Below are positions 24,248 through 35,915 of a stretch of DNA of 64,000 bases, piece by piece. Source of the DNA: Osmia lignaria lignaria (taxonomy: Eukaryota; Arthropoda; Insecta; Hymenoptera; Megachilidae); contig NC_135041.1 in assembly GCF_051020975.1 (NCBI RefSeq), positions 11,482,256 through 11,546,255 on the forward strand. Reading direction: 5' to 3'. A model generated the notes under the pieces. That model made no database searches, had not been told where the DNA came from, and saw only the letters and a list, made by a program, of their open reading frames with translations. Each line of letters begins with the position of its first letter. Position 1 is the stretch's first letter. Both the position numbers and the translations under genes were made by a program.

Positions 24248-24300
24248 CAGCATTTCTCAAACTTTTCATATTGTGACCCAGGAATTTTTGCAATACCTTT
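24248..24300 (+). mobile_element. hAT-like left terminus
   Basis: CAGCATTTCTCAAACTTTTC followed by a TTGTGACCC block is the typical hAT terminal arrangement (CAG-TTCTCAAACTTTT). No matching right terminus was found within about 300 bases, so only the end is annotated. Confidence 0.35.
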
Positions 24301-24527
24301 CTTTCACAACAATCTTATTCTGTCATCGCGATAATAATAAACAAAAATTCTGCTGTATAATAAAATATAGTTTATAAGTTACAATAATAACAATTCGATA
24401 AGAAAAATTTTTCAACTTTATTTTATTTTTTTTCTCTTTATTGCTACTTTCCATTTCGTTTTACTATGCCCATGAATTTTTTGGTCGGAAAATTATATTA
24501 CAACCATAAACATTTCAAAAAAGGCCC

Positions 24528-24628
24528 CTTTTGCTACAATATCCATTTCCTCTAGAATGCCTATGGGAAAGGATGGGACCTAGGGACATCACCATCTTTC
24601 CTGAGAAAACCTGATTTGATCGAAAATG
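24528..24628 (+). mobile_element. GATCAAATCAG-family element, right-end copy
   Basis: TTTCCTGAGAAAACCTGATT then TGATCGAAAATG, ending before TA at 24629-24630, matches the right terminus of the complete element at 35916-36162. The left terminus is missing or unrecognisable. Confidence 0.45.
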
Positions 24629-25661
24629 TACTATAAAAGTTCTATTTAAATTTTCAAGTAAGGCAAGTATTTCTTCTTTATGTATGTGACGTATGGTGTC
24701 TCCTTTTTTTTCCATTTTTTTCATAGACTTATAAAAACGCCCATGTCAACTCAGTTATCGTACTTTTATTGGATACGACTTAAATGTACCTTCAGTTTTA
24801 TTGCATTTTTTATTTCATGCAATACATTTGATATTTTATGGAGATTTCACATCTACTGCATTTTATGATAGAAAATTACGCAAGTAAACTCAGTCCTATA
24901 AATTGTATATAACACATCGTGAAAGTTAGAAAATTTAATTTCTTCAATTTTTTAATTACATTTACTTGAATTTCCATTGTAATATATAAAACGTTAATTA
25001 CCATATTACAATAGTAATTATTAAAAATAAGATTGAGTTTTTAATATATTATCTTACGTTATTAGTGTATCTAACTATAGGCAATGCTATTTTCAATTTG
25101 TCAGAGTGATTGAAAAAAAAAATAACCCTGTTTATATGCAACATAATAAATGGTTATCGATAACGGTTCACAACAAACCACGTGTAGTACATTGACAAAT
25201 TGCTGAAATGCGTTTAACTTTGTCACTCTAAACTACAAGGTAAGTACTTATACTCCGTTAAAAATAGGATGTCGAACTGAATTTATCGGTACATTTGTTT
25301 TCATAGTATACCATTTATCTTCTTTGAAGACTTTTAAAAGACTTTTACGGTCTTTAGAAATTTGCAAACTGCCACGTGGGAGTAGGTATACTAACTTTTC
25401 CAGGACACTGTGGCGTAACTTTATACACTAGCAGTCAAAAATTTCAGATCATTTCCAATACCATAATTAATCATAAGGGGTTGCTAACTTCATCTTTTCT
25501 TTTTTTTTTAACATCTTAAACGTTATGAAATATATGATAAAAGTTTCATCATTCAAGATTTTTATTTTTAGTAAATTTAGCGCAATATTTTTTTATCATT
25601 TATTTTCAATTTGAAGCAAAGTATACATTCAACGCGATTTGTTCTAGTGTTAATTCATTTA
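24629..25661. other. gene-free AT-rich stretch
   Basis: No supported gene or repeat copy. Short AT-rich frames on both strands at 24.5-24.9 kb are unrecognisable. Confidence 0.45.
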
Positions 25662-25835
25662 CCCTTGAAAGGCGGAGTTTGAACCTAAAATTAGGTGTAT
25701 AATTTTTTAACCAAAGAGTTTCATATAGTTGAAGATTAATTCTTGAAGAAACTGTAAAATTTAGAAAATATGAATAATATGTGATGCAAACTTAAATTAA
25801 AATTGTGGATCTCTTGATGGGCCGCCGTTGAAGGG
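25662..25835 (+). mobile_element. piggyBac-like MITE, copy 3 (both ends visible)
   Basis: The left end CCCTTGAAAGGCGG and right end CCGCCGTTGAAGGG are inverted repeats. The flanks are TTTA and TGAA, each one change from TTAA. The body contains GTTTCATATAGTTGAAGATT and AACTTAAATTAAAATTGTGG, shared with the copies at 2.1 and 20.8 kb. 174 bases, no coding capacity. Confidence 0.7.
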
Positions 25836-26745
25836 TGAAATATCATTTAGTAAATATCGGTTATTTTTTTATGCTGATATAAGCTTTGATTCTAACATTT
25901 TTATAGCATTGCTGCAATAAATACATATATTATCTCCAAAGTGACTCTGACAGAAGGTAAGTTATGAGACACGAAGGATTACCTCCGAAAATGTGATGAG
26001 TTGATGAAATACTAAGAGCCGGAGCAATCACATGTGACATTCGTCGTCTTATTTTCGCCTCGTATAACAAGAGATAAACGATCCTCGTAACAAAACGTCC
26101 AATGTTCTTAGTAAAGATTTCGACTGTCATGAAGATTTATAGTTCACTGCCGTTTTTTCCTCGACGTACGGACTAATCCATTTTCAATGAGTTCTTTACA
26201 TGAATTTTACCTTCCTCTAAGTAGCAGAAGGAAGAAACTGACGTAAAAGTAATTGCACTTCTTTCCTTCCACTTTAAATTAATCTAATATGGTAAAAGTA
26301 CAAATGTAATTAGAAATCAATCAAAATGATTGATGTTGAAAATATGAAAATGTTGATCTTACAATAGCATCGTGTAAAAATTTAACGTCACTTAATATTT
26401 TAAATTATGACACTTTGTTATAATGATAATTATAATTGTAGCTAATGGTTCCTAATTATCGTTCATTGTTGTAGTAAAAAAAGTATAAATTATAAAAATA
26501 AATTATTTCAATAGATATAATTATAATTTAATTAATAAATGGTTGAAGAATTGAAAATTCTAAAGAAACAAATTTTTCTAAAAGGAATTGTCGGTTTAGC
26601 AGAATTAGAGCAAAATACATCGTAGAAACGAACGTTTACACGTAGAAACGTGATGTTTCATAGACAAAGCTAGGTACGTGTCGATCAGCAGGTGTCGATA
26701 TCAACATAAATAATGAAGGATGTTACAGCATATCCGTGTGTAATA
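25836..26745. other. gene-free stretch
   Basis: AT-rich. A near-direct repeat CGTAGAAACG occurs twice at 26620-26655. No gene is supported. Confidence 0.45.
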
Positions 26746-26798
26746 GTTCTGATTTTGACGTTCGACATATTCTCTGCACTTGCCCTCAAAATCAGAAC
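26746..26798. repeat. perfect 13-base inverted repeat with interleaved second dyad
   Basis: GTTCTGATTTTGA (26746-26758) and TCAAAATCAGAAC (26786-26798) are exactly complementary across a 27-base spacer. A second pair, GTTCGAC just after the left arm and GTCGAAC just after the right arm, is interleaved with the first. The two dyads could not both form in a simple hairpin. Function unknown. Confidence 0.6.
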
Positions 26799-27171
26799 GA
26801 AAAATATTACGTCGAACACATTTAAATAAAATAATTGCGCGCATTAAAATGCAAGGTAATCGCGTTGTTAATGTAGAGTGCGCAGCAAAACAGCTAGAAA
26901 AATGGAATTACGGGGAACGTCGATATGTCAGAACTCTCATAAAGTGATTAATTTATACATGATAGCTCGTCTAGGAATATTTTATATAGTACGCATCAAG
27001 GAACTCAAGATAATCGAAATGTCATTTTCTTGATTGCTTCAGATAATAAATGTCTATCAGTGTTTTCGATCTTTAATTCCCACCACTAAAAGCGCTGTGG
27101 TATAAGACTAGTCTCAACTGATATGGTAGAGATTCTACAGGTAAGATTCTAAAGATTTCTGATAGGTGTAT

Positions 27172-27246
27172 TTTAAATATTTAAATTGAAATGTTTAAAT
27201 GTTTAAATAATTAAATGTTTAAGTGTTTAAAATGTTAAAATAAAAT
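27172..27246 (+). repeat. degenerate (TTTAAATG)n repeat
   Basis: Tandem variants of GTTTAAAT / TTTAAGTG with units of 8-10 bases, degraded at both sides. Confidence 0.6.
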
Positions 27247-27419
27247 AAGAGACTGTATAATTAAGATAACTGTATTTCAAGTATTAAGATTCAAGAGAAA
27301 TTAATAATATCTGAAAGAATAATCTTTTTAGGAAATGAAAACGAAATACCGTCTGAAAGTTGAATGATTTGCATAAAATGGTTGTAAATTTGTTCATTCG
27401 TTGAATGACATTTAAATTA

Positions 27420-28117
27420 ATATTCTGTTCTGTTCGTTTATTTAGACGCATCTATACACAAAATAATGATACAATCTACGTCTGACTTTCTATAGTGTCA
27501 TACTACTGAAATATCGACTTTACTACTGAATACAACCTGCAGCATTTCCAGCGAGTAACAAATCTAAACTAATGAAGCTTCTTCTTAAAATAAAGAAATT
27601 GTTTATTATACGTACAATATTACCTCAATAATTTGTTGTTTGATTTATAAATGCTCTTTATTAAATAATGAAATTTTTTTATCGTTTACCTGCACACTGC
27701 AATTATGAGAAAAAAAGTGACGATTATTTACGAGCTCTGTTGATTTTTGATAGCCTACGTCATTAAGGGTATTTATGGGTCTATATAAGTCACTGAGCAG
27801 TCAATATTAAGGGTACCATAAAGTCGAAGGTAAAGGGAGAACAGCAATTATTGTGGTAAACAGTATCATCAATTATTTCTAACCCACTACTTTGCAATAT
27901 TTTTGCTCCTCTCTTATTATTACACTCTATTAATATATAAATAAATAAAAATTTCCTGAACAAATGGTTTCATTGATTTAGTTTGACTGCATTCACTAGT
28001 AAAGTGAATATTTCAGTAGTATAGCACTGTAGAAAGTCAGACGTGGCCTACAGAACATAATTGTATCGTAATCTTATATGTATGTACGTGCGTTTAAATA
28101 AGTAAACAACAGAATAA
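27420..28117. mobile_element. TIR element, about 110-base inverted ends
   Basis: The left arm (27420-27531) and right arm (27991-28117) are inverted copies. Shared blocks are ACGTCTGACTTTCTA, TACTACTGAAATAT, TTTACTA(C/G)TGAAT and, outermost, ATTCTGTT and TTTATTTA(G/A)ACGCA. Identity is about 80% over most of the arm. The interior of about 460 bases lacks a transposase but holds TATATAAG (27782-27789) and, about 150 bases later, ATAAATAAATAAAAA, so transcription from the interior is conceivable. No target duplication was recognised. The whole unit is about 698 bases and would fold into a long hairpin. Confidence 0.55.
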
Positions 28118-28239
28118 TAGCTTCACCGGTATTGATCAACAAATAAACAAATTTTTAAGCAATTTACATAAATGATTATTTTTTTCGCTACTAAAGAACA
28201 CCTTATATCAGTATTTTTTGCAGCCTATGAGTAAAATTC

Positions 28240-28570
28240 TGTGTATGTACTGTTTCGATTGATCGTAGCCTCATCTCTTATCCTCCCTTCATTACACTTG
28301 TTCTATACGATAGATCGTGGCCCACTGAGTTCCGCGATGGGTGCCCGTGGCAACAGGTTGCCTAGCAACAGTAAACCTCTTACATCCCTCGTTGGCCACG
28401 GCACAGTTGCTCAGGCCACCGTTGCTGCGTTATCATCCTCCTCGTTCTTTTCTTTACACATGCTTCTGGTTATCGCTGTTCTTTGGAAAGCCATTTACTG
28501 TGACAGATTCTCCAACACATATGTGACACGCGTTATAGGCAGCGAATTCACAGTCAGAATGACACATATT
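28240..28570 (+). promoter_or_regulatory. GC-richer block centred on an RFX X-box
   Basis: GTTGCCTAGCAAC at 28357-28369 fits the RFX-factor X-box exactly (GTTGCC half, two-base spacer, GCAAC half). GGCAAC at 28349-28354 gives a second inverted half-site pair with GTTGCC. The block is richer in G+C and CpG than its surroundings. X-boxes mark promoters of ciliary genes in animals (established for RFX), but no exon was found beside it. The 112-codon frame over the block starts with GTG and is not recognisable. Confidence 0.35.
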
Positions 28571-30265
28571 CCTTGGTAAACACAGTACCAATATACCTTT
28601 GCCTAAAATTGCCTAGAAACTTTTTTTAATTTCGTTGAGGCAAATTTAAGCTCCCCAATTAGCTTACAAATGGTAGATTGCGTGTTTTATTCAAAAAGTT
28701 TGAGGGTTGGTTTCCTCCGGACCTACCAATGGCGTCGGCCCTTAACCCCTCCTGGAACTAATTAGCATAAAACTTGCTAAGACTACCGTATTTTGTTTCA
28801 TCCTAACTAATCAGTAAAGCGTGAACAGGCAGATTTTTTTTTTTCAAAGTAGAGCCAGCGAATTGCCAAGCCAGATTGTTAATGGATAGTTCTGCTGTGA
28901 CGTAATGAATTGCCTTTTGAAGAGTATTCACCGAGTCAGACCGGATTTGTAGCAATCCGGAAATTGGTTTCTACGGTACAGTAACGCTCTGACGCATTCT
29001 TCGTTGATTGTCAATAAATTTTTTATTTGAAAATCGCTTACTTTGATCAAACACTCGCCAGTTCGTCTTGATTTAACTCTGACCGACTCTCCTAGAAACT
29101 TTATTATTCTATCAACTACCTTTTCTCTACGACCACTTACTTATTTTGTTAATGTAAATTAAATTTTATTATGGGCACAGTAGAGATAAGATTAGGATTG
29201 TAAATGGAAGCCAATTTCAAGGGACGAAATGTACTGCAGTAATAAAGAAAAATAGTACTTCGTTCAACACAGCAATAATTTAGGTTACTTTGGAGTTCAG
29301 GGGTGCGTATCCCTAAAAAAAAAAAAAGAAAATAAAGGACAGTTTAACTTAGGAAGTAAAATATCTCAGGACCACCATACGAAGACATTGGGAAAAAGTA
29401 GATAATAAGGGTAATCTTTCTCCCTGATAACGAGCCCCCAGAGGATTTTCGAGGGTGATAGCAAGCCGGTGGGATATTTCCAATTGTTCATCATTGTGTC
29501 CCACGTGTAGAGATGCGGGAGATATTTTATTTTAACATTTTTCTTTTAGAGTATCAACTGAATCGTCTTTCTTCTAATAAGTTTCTGATAAAACTGTTTT
29601 TTATATAAACACATATTATTTTGTATTTACTCATTCTTGTTATTGCATACAAATTATTAGGTGTATGTCGATGTTAAGGCGGTCCGCAATCTCAGTTCTT
29701 CGAAGGCTTCTACGATTTTCAGTATCTTCGGCAAACACAATTTCCTTAATACGATTCCGCAAATAAAAGTTCATTGGTGATCTTACGGGCTCAGATATCG
29801 CTGAGATTCAGTCAGATATGTACATACCTACATACAAACGTACTTGCTTGAGAAAACGTAGTTTTCTCGAAAACTGATTCTCTAGAAAAAGAATTTTATT
29901 CCAGATTTTCAATTCTCTTTTCGTTTAAAATCATTCCATGTTTAATTCAACTATTTATCCTGAAACACTTGTAACTTGCAATTTCATTTCTTAACCATCA
30001 TTTAAGAAGAAGTATTACTTTTTTACTACAAAAATAACTAATAATTAAGAACCAATAGCTATGATCATAATTATAAAAATTATGTAGCATTTTTAATTCT
30101 GCGATAATTTATAAATTGAATTATTATATCTATTGAAATTTATTTGTGGATTTAGCAAAATGGATATAGCAGAATATAACAAAATGTTAAAACCATGAAT
30201 ATAGATTCATAGAAATTATGGACACGATGAGGTTTCGAATGACATTGGACTGCATTTCCTAAAAG
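28571..30265. other. gene-free stretch
   Basis: Moderately GC-rich patches at 28.7-29.1 and 29.4-29.5 kb without definable exons. TTAACCCCTCCTGG near 28742 looks like an unpaired TTAA-MITE end. TTGAGAAAACG and CGTTTTCTCGA near 29.85 kb form a short dyad. Confidence 0.4.
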
Positions 30266-30770
30266 CAGTCAAAATCCAATTTGGCTGAAATTTTGCAAAT
30301 AGTTTCAGTTTACATAAAAACAATATTTGCAAGAAGGATTTTTGGTGACTCGAAAGCTAAGATACAAAATTCTGCGAAAAACATTTCACATTTTAGTGTT
30401 AGTCAAAAGTTTTATATTCTGATGTAACTGAAATTTTAAAAATAGGTTCCTTATAAATAAAATCAATATTTGCGAGAAAGATTTTTGGCCACTTGGAAGT
30501 TGACTTAAAATTTTACGTAAAACATTTTACTACGGTAATGTTACTCTCTGCGTTACTGATATAGGGTAAAATAATTACAATACAGAGCCGCTGTGAGGAT
30601 AATAAATATATACATTGAAAATATCCCCAATGTTAAATATCATATGTTGGTTAGGTTTAAAGCAACTGACTGGGTCTTAACTTCCAAGTCGCCAAAAATT
30701 CTTGATGCAAATACTGTTTTTATGTAAAATAAAGCTAATTCTAAAATTTTAGCAAAATTCGATTTGATAA
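30266..30770. repeat. 135-base direct duplication plus inverted third copy
   Basis: Copies at about 30266-30400 and 30401-30530 share TGAAATTTT, CAATATTTGC(A/G)AGAA and GATTTTTGG followed by ACT(C/T)G(A/G)AAG. A third copy at 30675-30770 is inverted: its reverse complement reads TTACATAAAAACAGTATTTG, AATTTTTGGCGACTTGGAAG. The arrangement (two direct copies facing one inverted) could fold into a hairpin. The family is not identified. Confidence 0.55.
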
Positions 30771-30977
30771 ATTTTTGGAAATTTAGTCAGACATTGTTTT
30801 TCTCGATCGAGGATGACAATCTCCCATAAGGTAATTGGTCTATCTTATTGTTTGAGTGAATCTCTTATTGGTAAATTATCAGCTACTGATACTTTATCAA
30901 CTGTATGTATAACACTTGCAAGTGGAAATTTGAGTATGCTATAGAATAGACCTATCTCTCAATGCTTTTTTATCCGA

Positions 30978-31075
30978 CTTCGAAAAGGAAGAGGATACTC
31001 AATTCGATGTGTATATTTTGTTTTTTTTTGTGTGTTTTATATCTAGGGAGTTCTAGAATAATTTAGAACCTCGTC
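30978..31075 (+). repeat. dispersed repeat with CGAAAAGGAGGAGGATAC core, copy 1
   Basis: CGACTTCGAAAAGGAAGAGG followed by ATACTCAATTCGATGTGTAT and a T-rich run matches the inverted copy at 54570-54632 at all but a few positions. The family is unidentified; the following T-rich run may be part of it. Confidence 0.45.
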
Positions 31076-33424
31076 GTAGTAAAACGGCGATTAAAATAAG
31101 GTTTCAAGCTATGTCGGTATTTTAGAAGATGAGACACGAAATCGTGAAAGATGATAGGATCTATTTTATATATGGTCGGTGGTACTACACCTTTCGCTGT
31201 TTTTAACCAGATGGCGGTCAAGTGGGCTACCACTTACCCCAATGAAGATAAATGACGTTGTTTATTAATAGTGTTTACTAAATGTTTTTTGTATCTCAAT
31301 ACCAATTCTAATGTTAATCTAGTATTTTACATTTTACCATCAATTTTCTCAAGAGAAGTGTCATTAATTAATAGATATCAAGTAATTTTACTTAATATCT
31401 CATCTGACTTTGGAAATCACACCATCTTCTCAGGAAAATAAAATAAAAAAAGGTGGAAGGTGAATAATTTTATCTCATAACTTTTTAGTCTATTGTCGGA
31501 GTTTTCCAACTGATCTTTTCATTTAGAAAAGGCATCAAGTGTAACATGATAATAAGTAATCAAGAACCAAATTTCGGAGCACAATTGCTCGTATTTAAAA
31601 TTATAATCACCAAGGAAATCGAAAGAAATCCGTAGCAATAAATGTGGAAATTTCTTTCATCAGATAAACTGCGAATGAATTGAGTGATAGGATTTTCATA
31701 TTCCATAACGGAATTCAGAACGAGGGAATTAACCCAGAAAACGTCCACTCTCGAGTAATGGAATTTTTTAATCAATGCAATAGATTTTAATAAGCGAAAT
31801 TGAATTAATGATAAATAAAATTAGGCTTTGATTAGTAACCAACACCTGATGCTTTCAAAGAGGTACAGGTAAGTTTAGATGGTTGACGAGGATGGAGGGT
31901 TTATGCGATACACGATATCGTATTTTACCATAATTTCACACCCGGGATGTTGTATTTCGGTTGAAGAATGATCTCGATATGCCGCTGAAGCTGAATTATT
32001 GAACGTCGAATTCGTAACAGCATTGCATTGACACAATGCTGAAAAGATGGATGTGCCGAGCATATGCTGATTTTGGAATATAGCTACAAGAATTTTAAGC
32101 ATTTCACTTATACTTCGTTTAAACTTCGTTATCCATTCAATAGAAGAAAAATGACGAGTGAACTTATAAATAATTTTTTTTTTTTAATTTCGAGTGATAT
32201 TGATATTATATTCTTGTGGAATATAATCTTGTGGAAAGTTTGAATTAAAAAATAATGGCAATTATGGTGTGCCATATTACACTCGGTTTTATATATTATA
32301 GTTCCTATCCTTCGTATTACATTTTGCTTAAAAAAGAGCACTCGATCGATCAATTAAATTAAAAGAAAAAAAACACTCGGTATATATCCTTCCAGTTGGA
32401 TGGTATCGTACAAGAACGAGATACCCAGTAAGCAATTCAATTTGCAAAAAGATTCATTTATCAGCTACGGTCAGACTGTTGAAGGAGAAAAGAGGGACAA
32501 CCGCAAGAAGAATGAATTAAGGGTCTACGGATCGTTTTTAGTTTGCTTCCAGCCACGTTGCTTCGTCTCCATTGATTTCAGGAGTTGGCGTGACGTTGCT
32601 CTACTTGTGGAACAGATAAACTCCAAGTGATTTTCTTTTATCAACAGCCGAAGAATCATCGTCAGCGGAATAGCTGAACCTTTATCATCGCTCGGAGGTT
32701 TGATACATCGTGTATCTTGTCGCGTTAGCATGACTCAGGAAACGAACGTGAGAGAAAAACGGAGGTAGATTTATTTTAGGTATGTATCTTACGCTCAGGG
32801 TGTTGGAAAAAGCGACCAGAATGGGTTTGCGGTTTTAGAGTTTTAAAAAACTGACGTGCTAAAAAATTCCATTACACGAAATTCCTATTGTGGTCGTTGG
32901 AGAAAATGACCACAATGCATTCGGGCATTGTAAAATGCTACAACACATTGTGGTTATTCAATTGTGTGGTTTTAAATATTTTTTCAAAAACGTAGCGGTA
33001 CATACCAAGATCAAACTATGTATTAAAATATAGGCTGAACTTTACTTTGAACTTTTCTATCTATATCTGTATCATCTGGTTCAAACTTTCCTTTTTTAAG
33101 AAAGCTATGGGTTATATAATTAATTTCAAAAATTTGTGTATTTTAAAAAATTTCTTTCAAATAATAAAATTATAATAGAATATTAACGATAAGACTTTAG
33201 TAATAATAACTGTCCAAATTGAAACCACTTTCCTTTTGACTTGGATCAGTTACAGCGATTAATCGAAAACTGACCCAAACCAACCCACCCTCTCTCTAAT
33301 ATTTCCAGTAATTATTAGAATGAAAGTCATTCGGTTTCAATATCTGTTCGAATTGATTGAGCAACGATCGAATGAGTTTCTCATCAGAGGTGTTCCAACA
33401 TCAAAGAGCCCTCGAGAATGAAAA
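31076..33424. other. gene-free stretch
   Basis: No supported exon. Near 31.18 kb are two short dyads (GGTGGTACTACACC and AAGTGGGCTACCACTT). A weak direct repeat of about 95 bases spans 32795-32930 (GTTGGAAAAAGCGACCA / GTTGGAGAAAATGACCA). Frames of 67-76 codons at 31.5-32.7 kb overlap on both strands and are not recognisable. Confidence 0.4.
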
Positions 33425-33949
33425 ATGATTGATCGTCAAACCGTGAACGAGAAAGGAACGCGTTTTCACGTGAACGTTCTCGCGACGCGACGAAGAAACG
33501 TCGTGGCTCGTCATATCGGACGGGAGCTGTTTTCAATCGAACACCTTTGTCTACGTTTCGAATCGGTTTTCAACGGATTCGAAGCGGAAACGAATAATAA
33601 TAAAAGGATCAGCCATTGGGAAACGTCGTTGTTCCCGTTACGTCACACCTGTCTCTGTGTGGTCAAATGTGTGAACGTGTTCAATCGATCGACAAGTCGG
33701 GTGTATATATGTACCGATGAAAAGGTCGAGGATGAAAGTGTACCCGAAGAAAGCGGAGAGTATAGGGACCAATTGAGTCTGTTATTCCAGGAAGTCCTCC
33801 AGCTAGCCACTTCAATTATCGTCACTCGGTACATTCCAGTTTCTAGCTGCTTCTTTATATGTATGTATTCTCGCAACTTTATATCGTTTGTTTTTATCGC
33901 CTTCATCATGCAAATTCCACTTGCTACGTTTTACACTCGGGACTTTTAA
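33425..33949 (+). CDS. unrecognised 174-codon open frame
   Basis: This is the longest ATG-initiated frame in the window. It lies mostly in a GC-richer block (33.42-33.85 kb), where chance frames are longer. The first two thirds are basic then acidic with no motif I recognise; the last 40 or so residues are hydrophobic and aromatic with an IVTRYIPVSS stretch before them, which could be a membrane segment or just translated AT-rich DNA. An 88-codon frame overlaps on the other strand. A perfect inverted repeat TTCGAATC / GATTCGAA (33557-33564, 33576-33583) sits inside it. There is no TATA box at a suitable distance and no clear splice pattern. It is more likely non-coding than a gene; I list it because it is the strongest single frame. 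Confidence 0.12.
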   Translation: MIDRQTVNEKGTRFHVNVLATRRRNVVARHIGRELFSIEHLCLRFESVFNGFEAETNNNKRISHWETSLFPLRHTCLCVVKCVNVFNRSTSRVYICTDEKVEDESVPEESGEYRDQLSLLFQEVLQLATSIIVTRYIPVSSCFFICMYSRNFISFVFIAFIMQIPLATFYTRDF

Positions 33950-34892
33950 TTTCCATTTACGCTACAAACTTTCCAAATGTGTCCGAACTAACATTTTCGT
34001 TTTTTAAATATACAAAATTCGAAATTTCCAAAGAACATAATTTTTTTTTGCAAATTTGAGATTTTTGTGTTTTTTAATTTTTCAAATTTTAAAAATTGGT
34101 AAAAAGGCAAAGAAGTTTTAAATTGCTAGAGCAGAATATTCGGCTCTTCGCGTAGAACGGTGTTATAATCGTGTTCGAATTAAAATTGGAGGTAATCTCA
34201 TAGAATTTCAATTTGTTATGCAATTAAGTAGAAGTGAAATCTACAAAGTGCTTGAGACTTTGATTTTCATTAAATCAGAAACAACTATAAACTGCTTTAA
34301 ATGTAATCCACTTGATAAATTCTGTTTTCGTTAACATATTTATTATTTTCTACTTAAAGAAAAGATTTTCCAGGGGAACACCTTTATTATTCAGACTAAT
34401 CGAGTAACATTAATTGCAGCATGCTTCCTTGTTACGAGAGGGAAAACATTTCGCATTCAGGAAGATGCATTCCCTCGCGCGAAAAGCTATTTGCATTCAT
34501 ATTTTGTACCGGTATGCAAATACGCTCACTTTCTGTCTATATGTATTCCTGTTTCCAATAACGGAAATCTTGTAATTATACTTTCGACGAAGATATGTAT
34601 TTTTATCGATAAAATATAATTTGTTCGGCCGCGAAAGGAATATTACATTTAATTCTCTGGAGTTACGTTTAAGTTCTTTTCAATATTCAGATAAAAGATA
34701 ATTGTTAGAATAAACAAGCAATTGTTACAGATAAAATGGAGCAGTTTACTTAGAATGATTTATCACTAAAATTTAATTAAAGTCAACCAGAATTAAATTA
34801 CATTTTCTTACTTTAAATTTAATTTTTGGTTTATTGCTTTTTTATTAATTCCTCAATTTTTCTATTATAACATTTTTTTTACTACAATTTTA

Positions 34893-34944
34893 CATTAATA
34901 TCGTCAAAATAAAGATTTTGGGAATTCCTAATTTGATCGCGAAC
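34893..34944 (+). mobile_element. GATCAAATCAG-family element, right-end fragment
   Basis: TTAATATCGTCAAAATAAAG, GATTTTGGGAATTCC, then AATTTGATCGCGAACG before TA (34945-34946). The reverse complement of 35916-36012 contains the same order (TTAATATCGTCAAAATC, GATTTTGAGAATTCC, GATTTGATCG), with about 37 bases missing here between the last two blocks. Confidence 0.45.
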
Positions 34945-35444
34945 GTACTTGTAGTTCATAAATTGTAGATATATTTTACTGCATCGTAAATAGTGAAATA
35001 TTGAAACATTCTCCATTTACCTAAATTTTTTGCATTGTTCTTTTTTTTTGTACCGATTTATAGACCAAACAAATCTTTCAGCACATTATTTACACAAATT
35101 GTTTTTGCATAGGGCAAGGTAATAGATTTATCTGCTCACTTAATTCCTATTACTTCGAGTAATATGAAAACTGCTCTCTTCAAAAGTCGTTTAGTATCGA
35201 GGAAAGTGTTATGCGATGGGAACAGCTCGCATATGGGGACATAAAAGAAACTCCAAGGTCGTGTTCATATTTTTTTTTTTTTAACGAGCTACCATATTTT
35301 TACGCCAACTGCATGTTTTAAATGCCTGAAAGTTAACAAATAGTAAACAATATCGTATCGTTGTATTATTATTTTAATTTTAGTGAAAAAGAAAAGTTTC
35401 CTTTCATTTCAGAAAATGCGATATGGTTTTAAAACCGTTGTACT

Positions 35445-35698
35445 CAGGATCGGATTAAGATTTCCGGCCCGGGGTTATCAAACTTTTAACGGCTCCCTCG
35501 GTTAATAAGCCTGCTTCGAAAATTGAAATTTATTCTAAATAAAATTAAATAACATTTAATCGTAAAGAAAAAGCCAACAGTAATAAAATTTCATTCGATA
35601 TTTTTTGACACAATAAACGAAAGGTTTGTACGGGGGTTCTGTGCAAAATGGGTACCGGATCTGTAGCCCTCCCTTGACTCCCCCTTAATCCGGCACTG
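35445..35698 (+). mobile_element. hAT-like non-autonomous element (GGATTAAG family), complete copy
   Basis: The left end CAGGATCGGATTAAG and the right end CTTAATCCGGCACTG are inverted repeats typical of hAT elements. The adjacent 8 bases are GTTGTACT on the left and ATTGTTCC on the right, 5 of 8 matching, as expected for a decayed 8-base hAT target duplication. 254 bases, no transposase frame. Copies of the left part occur at 50659 and 61570, sharing GAAATTTATTCTAAATAAAA with the latter. Confidence 0.6.
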
Positions 35699-35915
35699 AT
35701 TGTTCCCGTAGTCCATTTTTAGCATTAATGGTGCCATTGGAGGTCAACCAGAATTCACGTAAAAGAGTACTTTCATATGCGAGTGCCGAATGAATGCAGC
35801 TTCGAAGAAGGTTTTGTGTGTCTCCCATCTATTTCGCGCCTCGCTTTTTGTTCCTCCTTTCTATCATATTTTATCATTCTACTCTGAACTGTGACAATGG
35901 AATTGACCAACTGTA

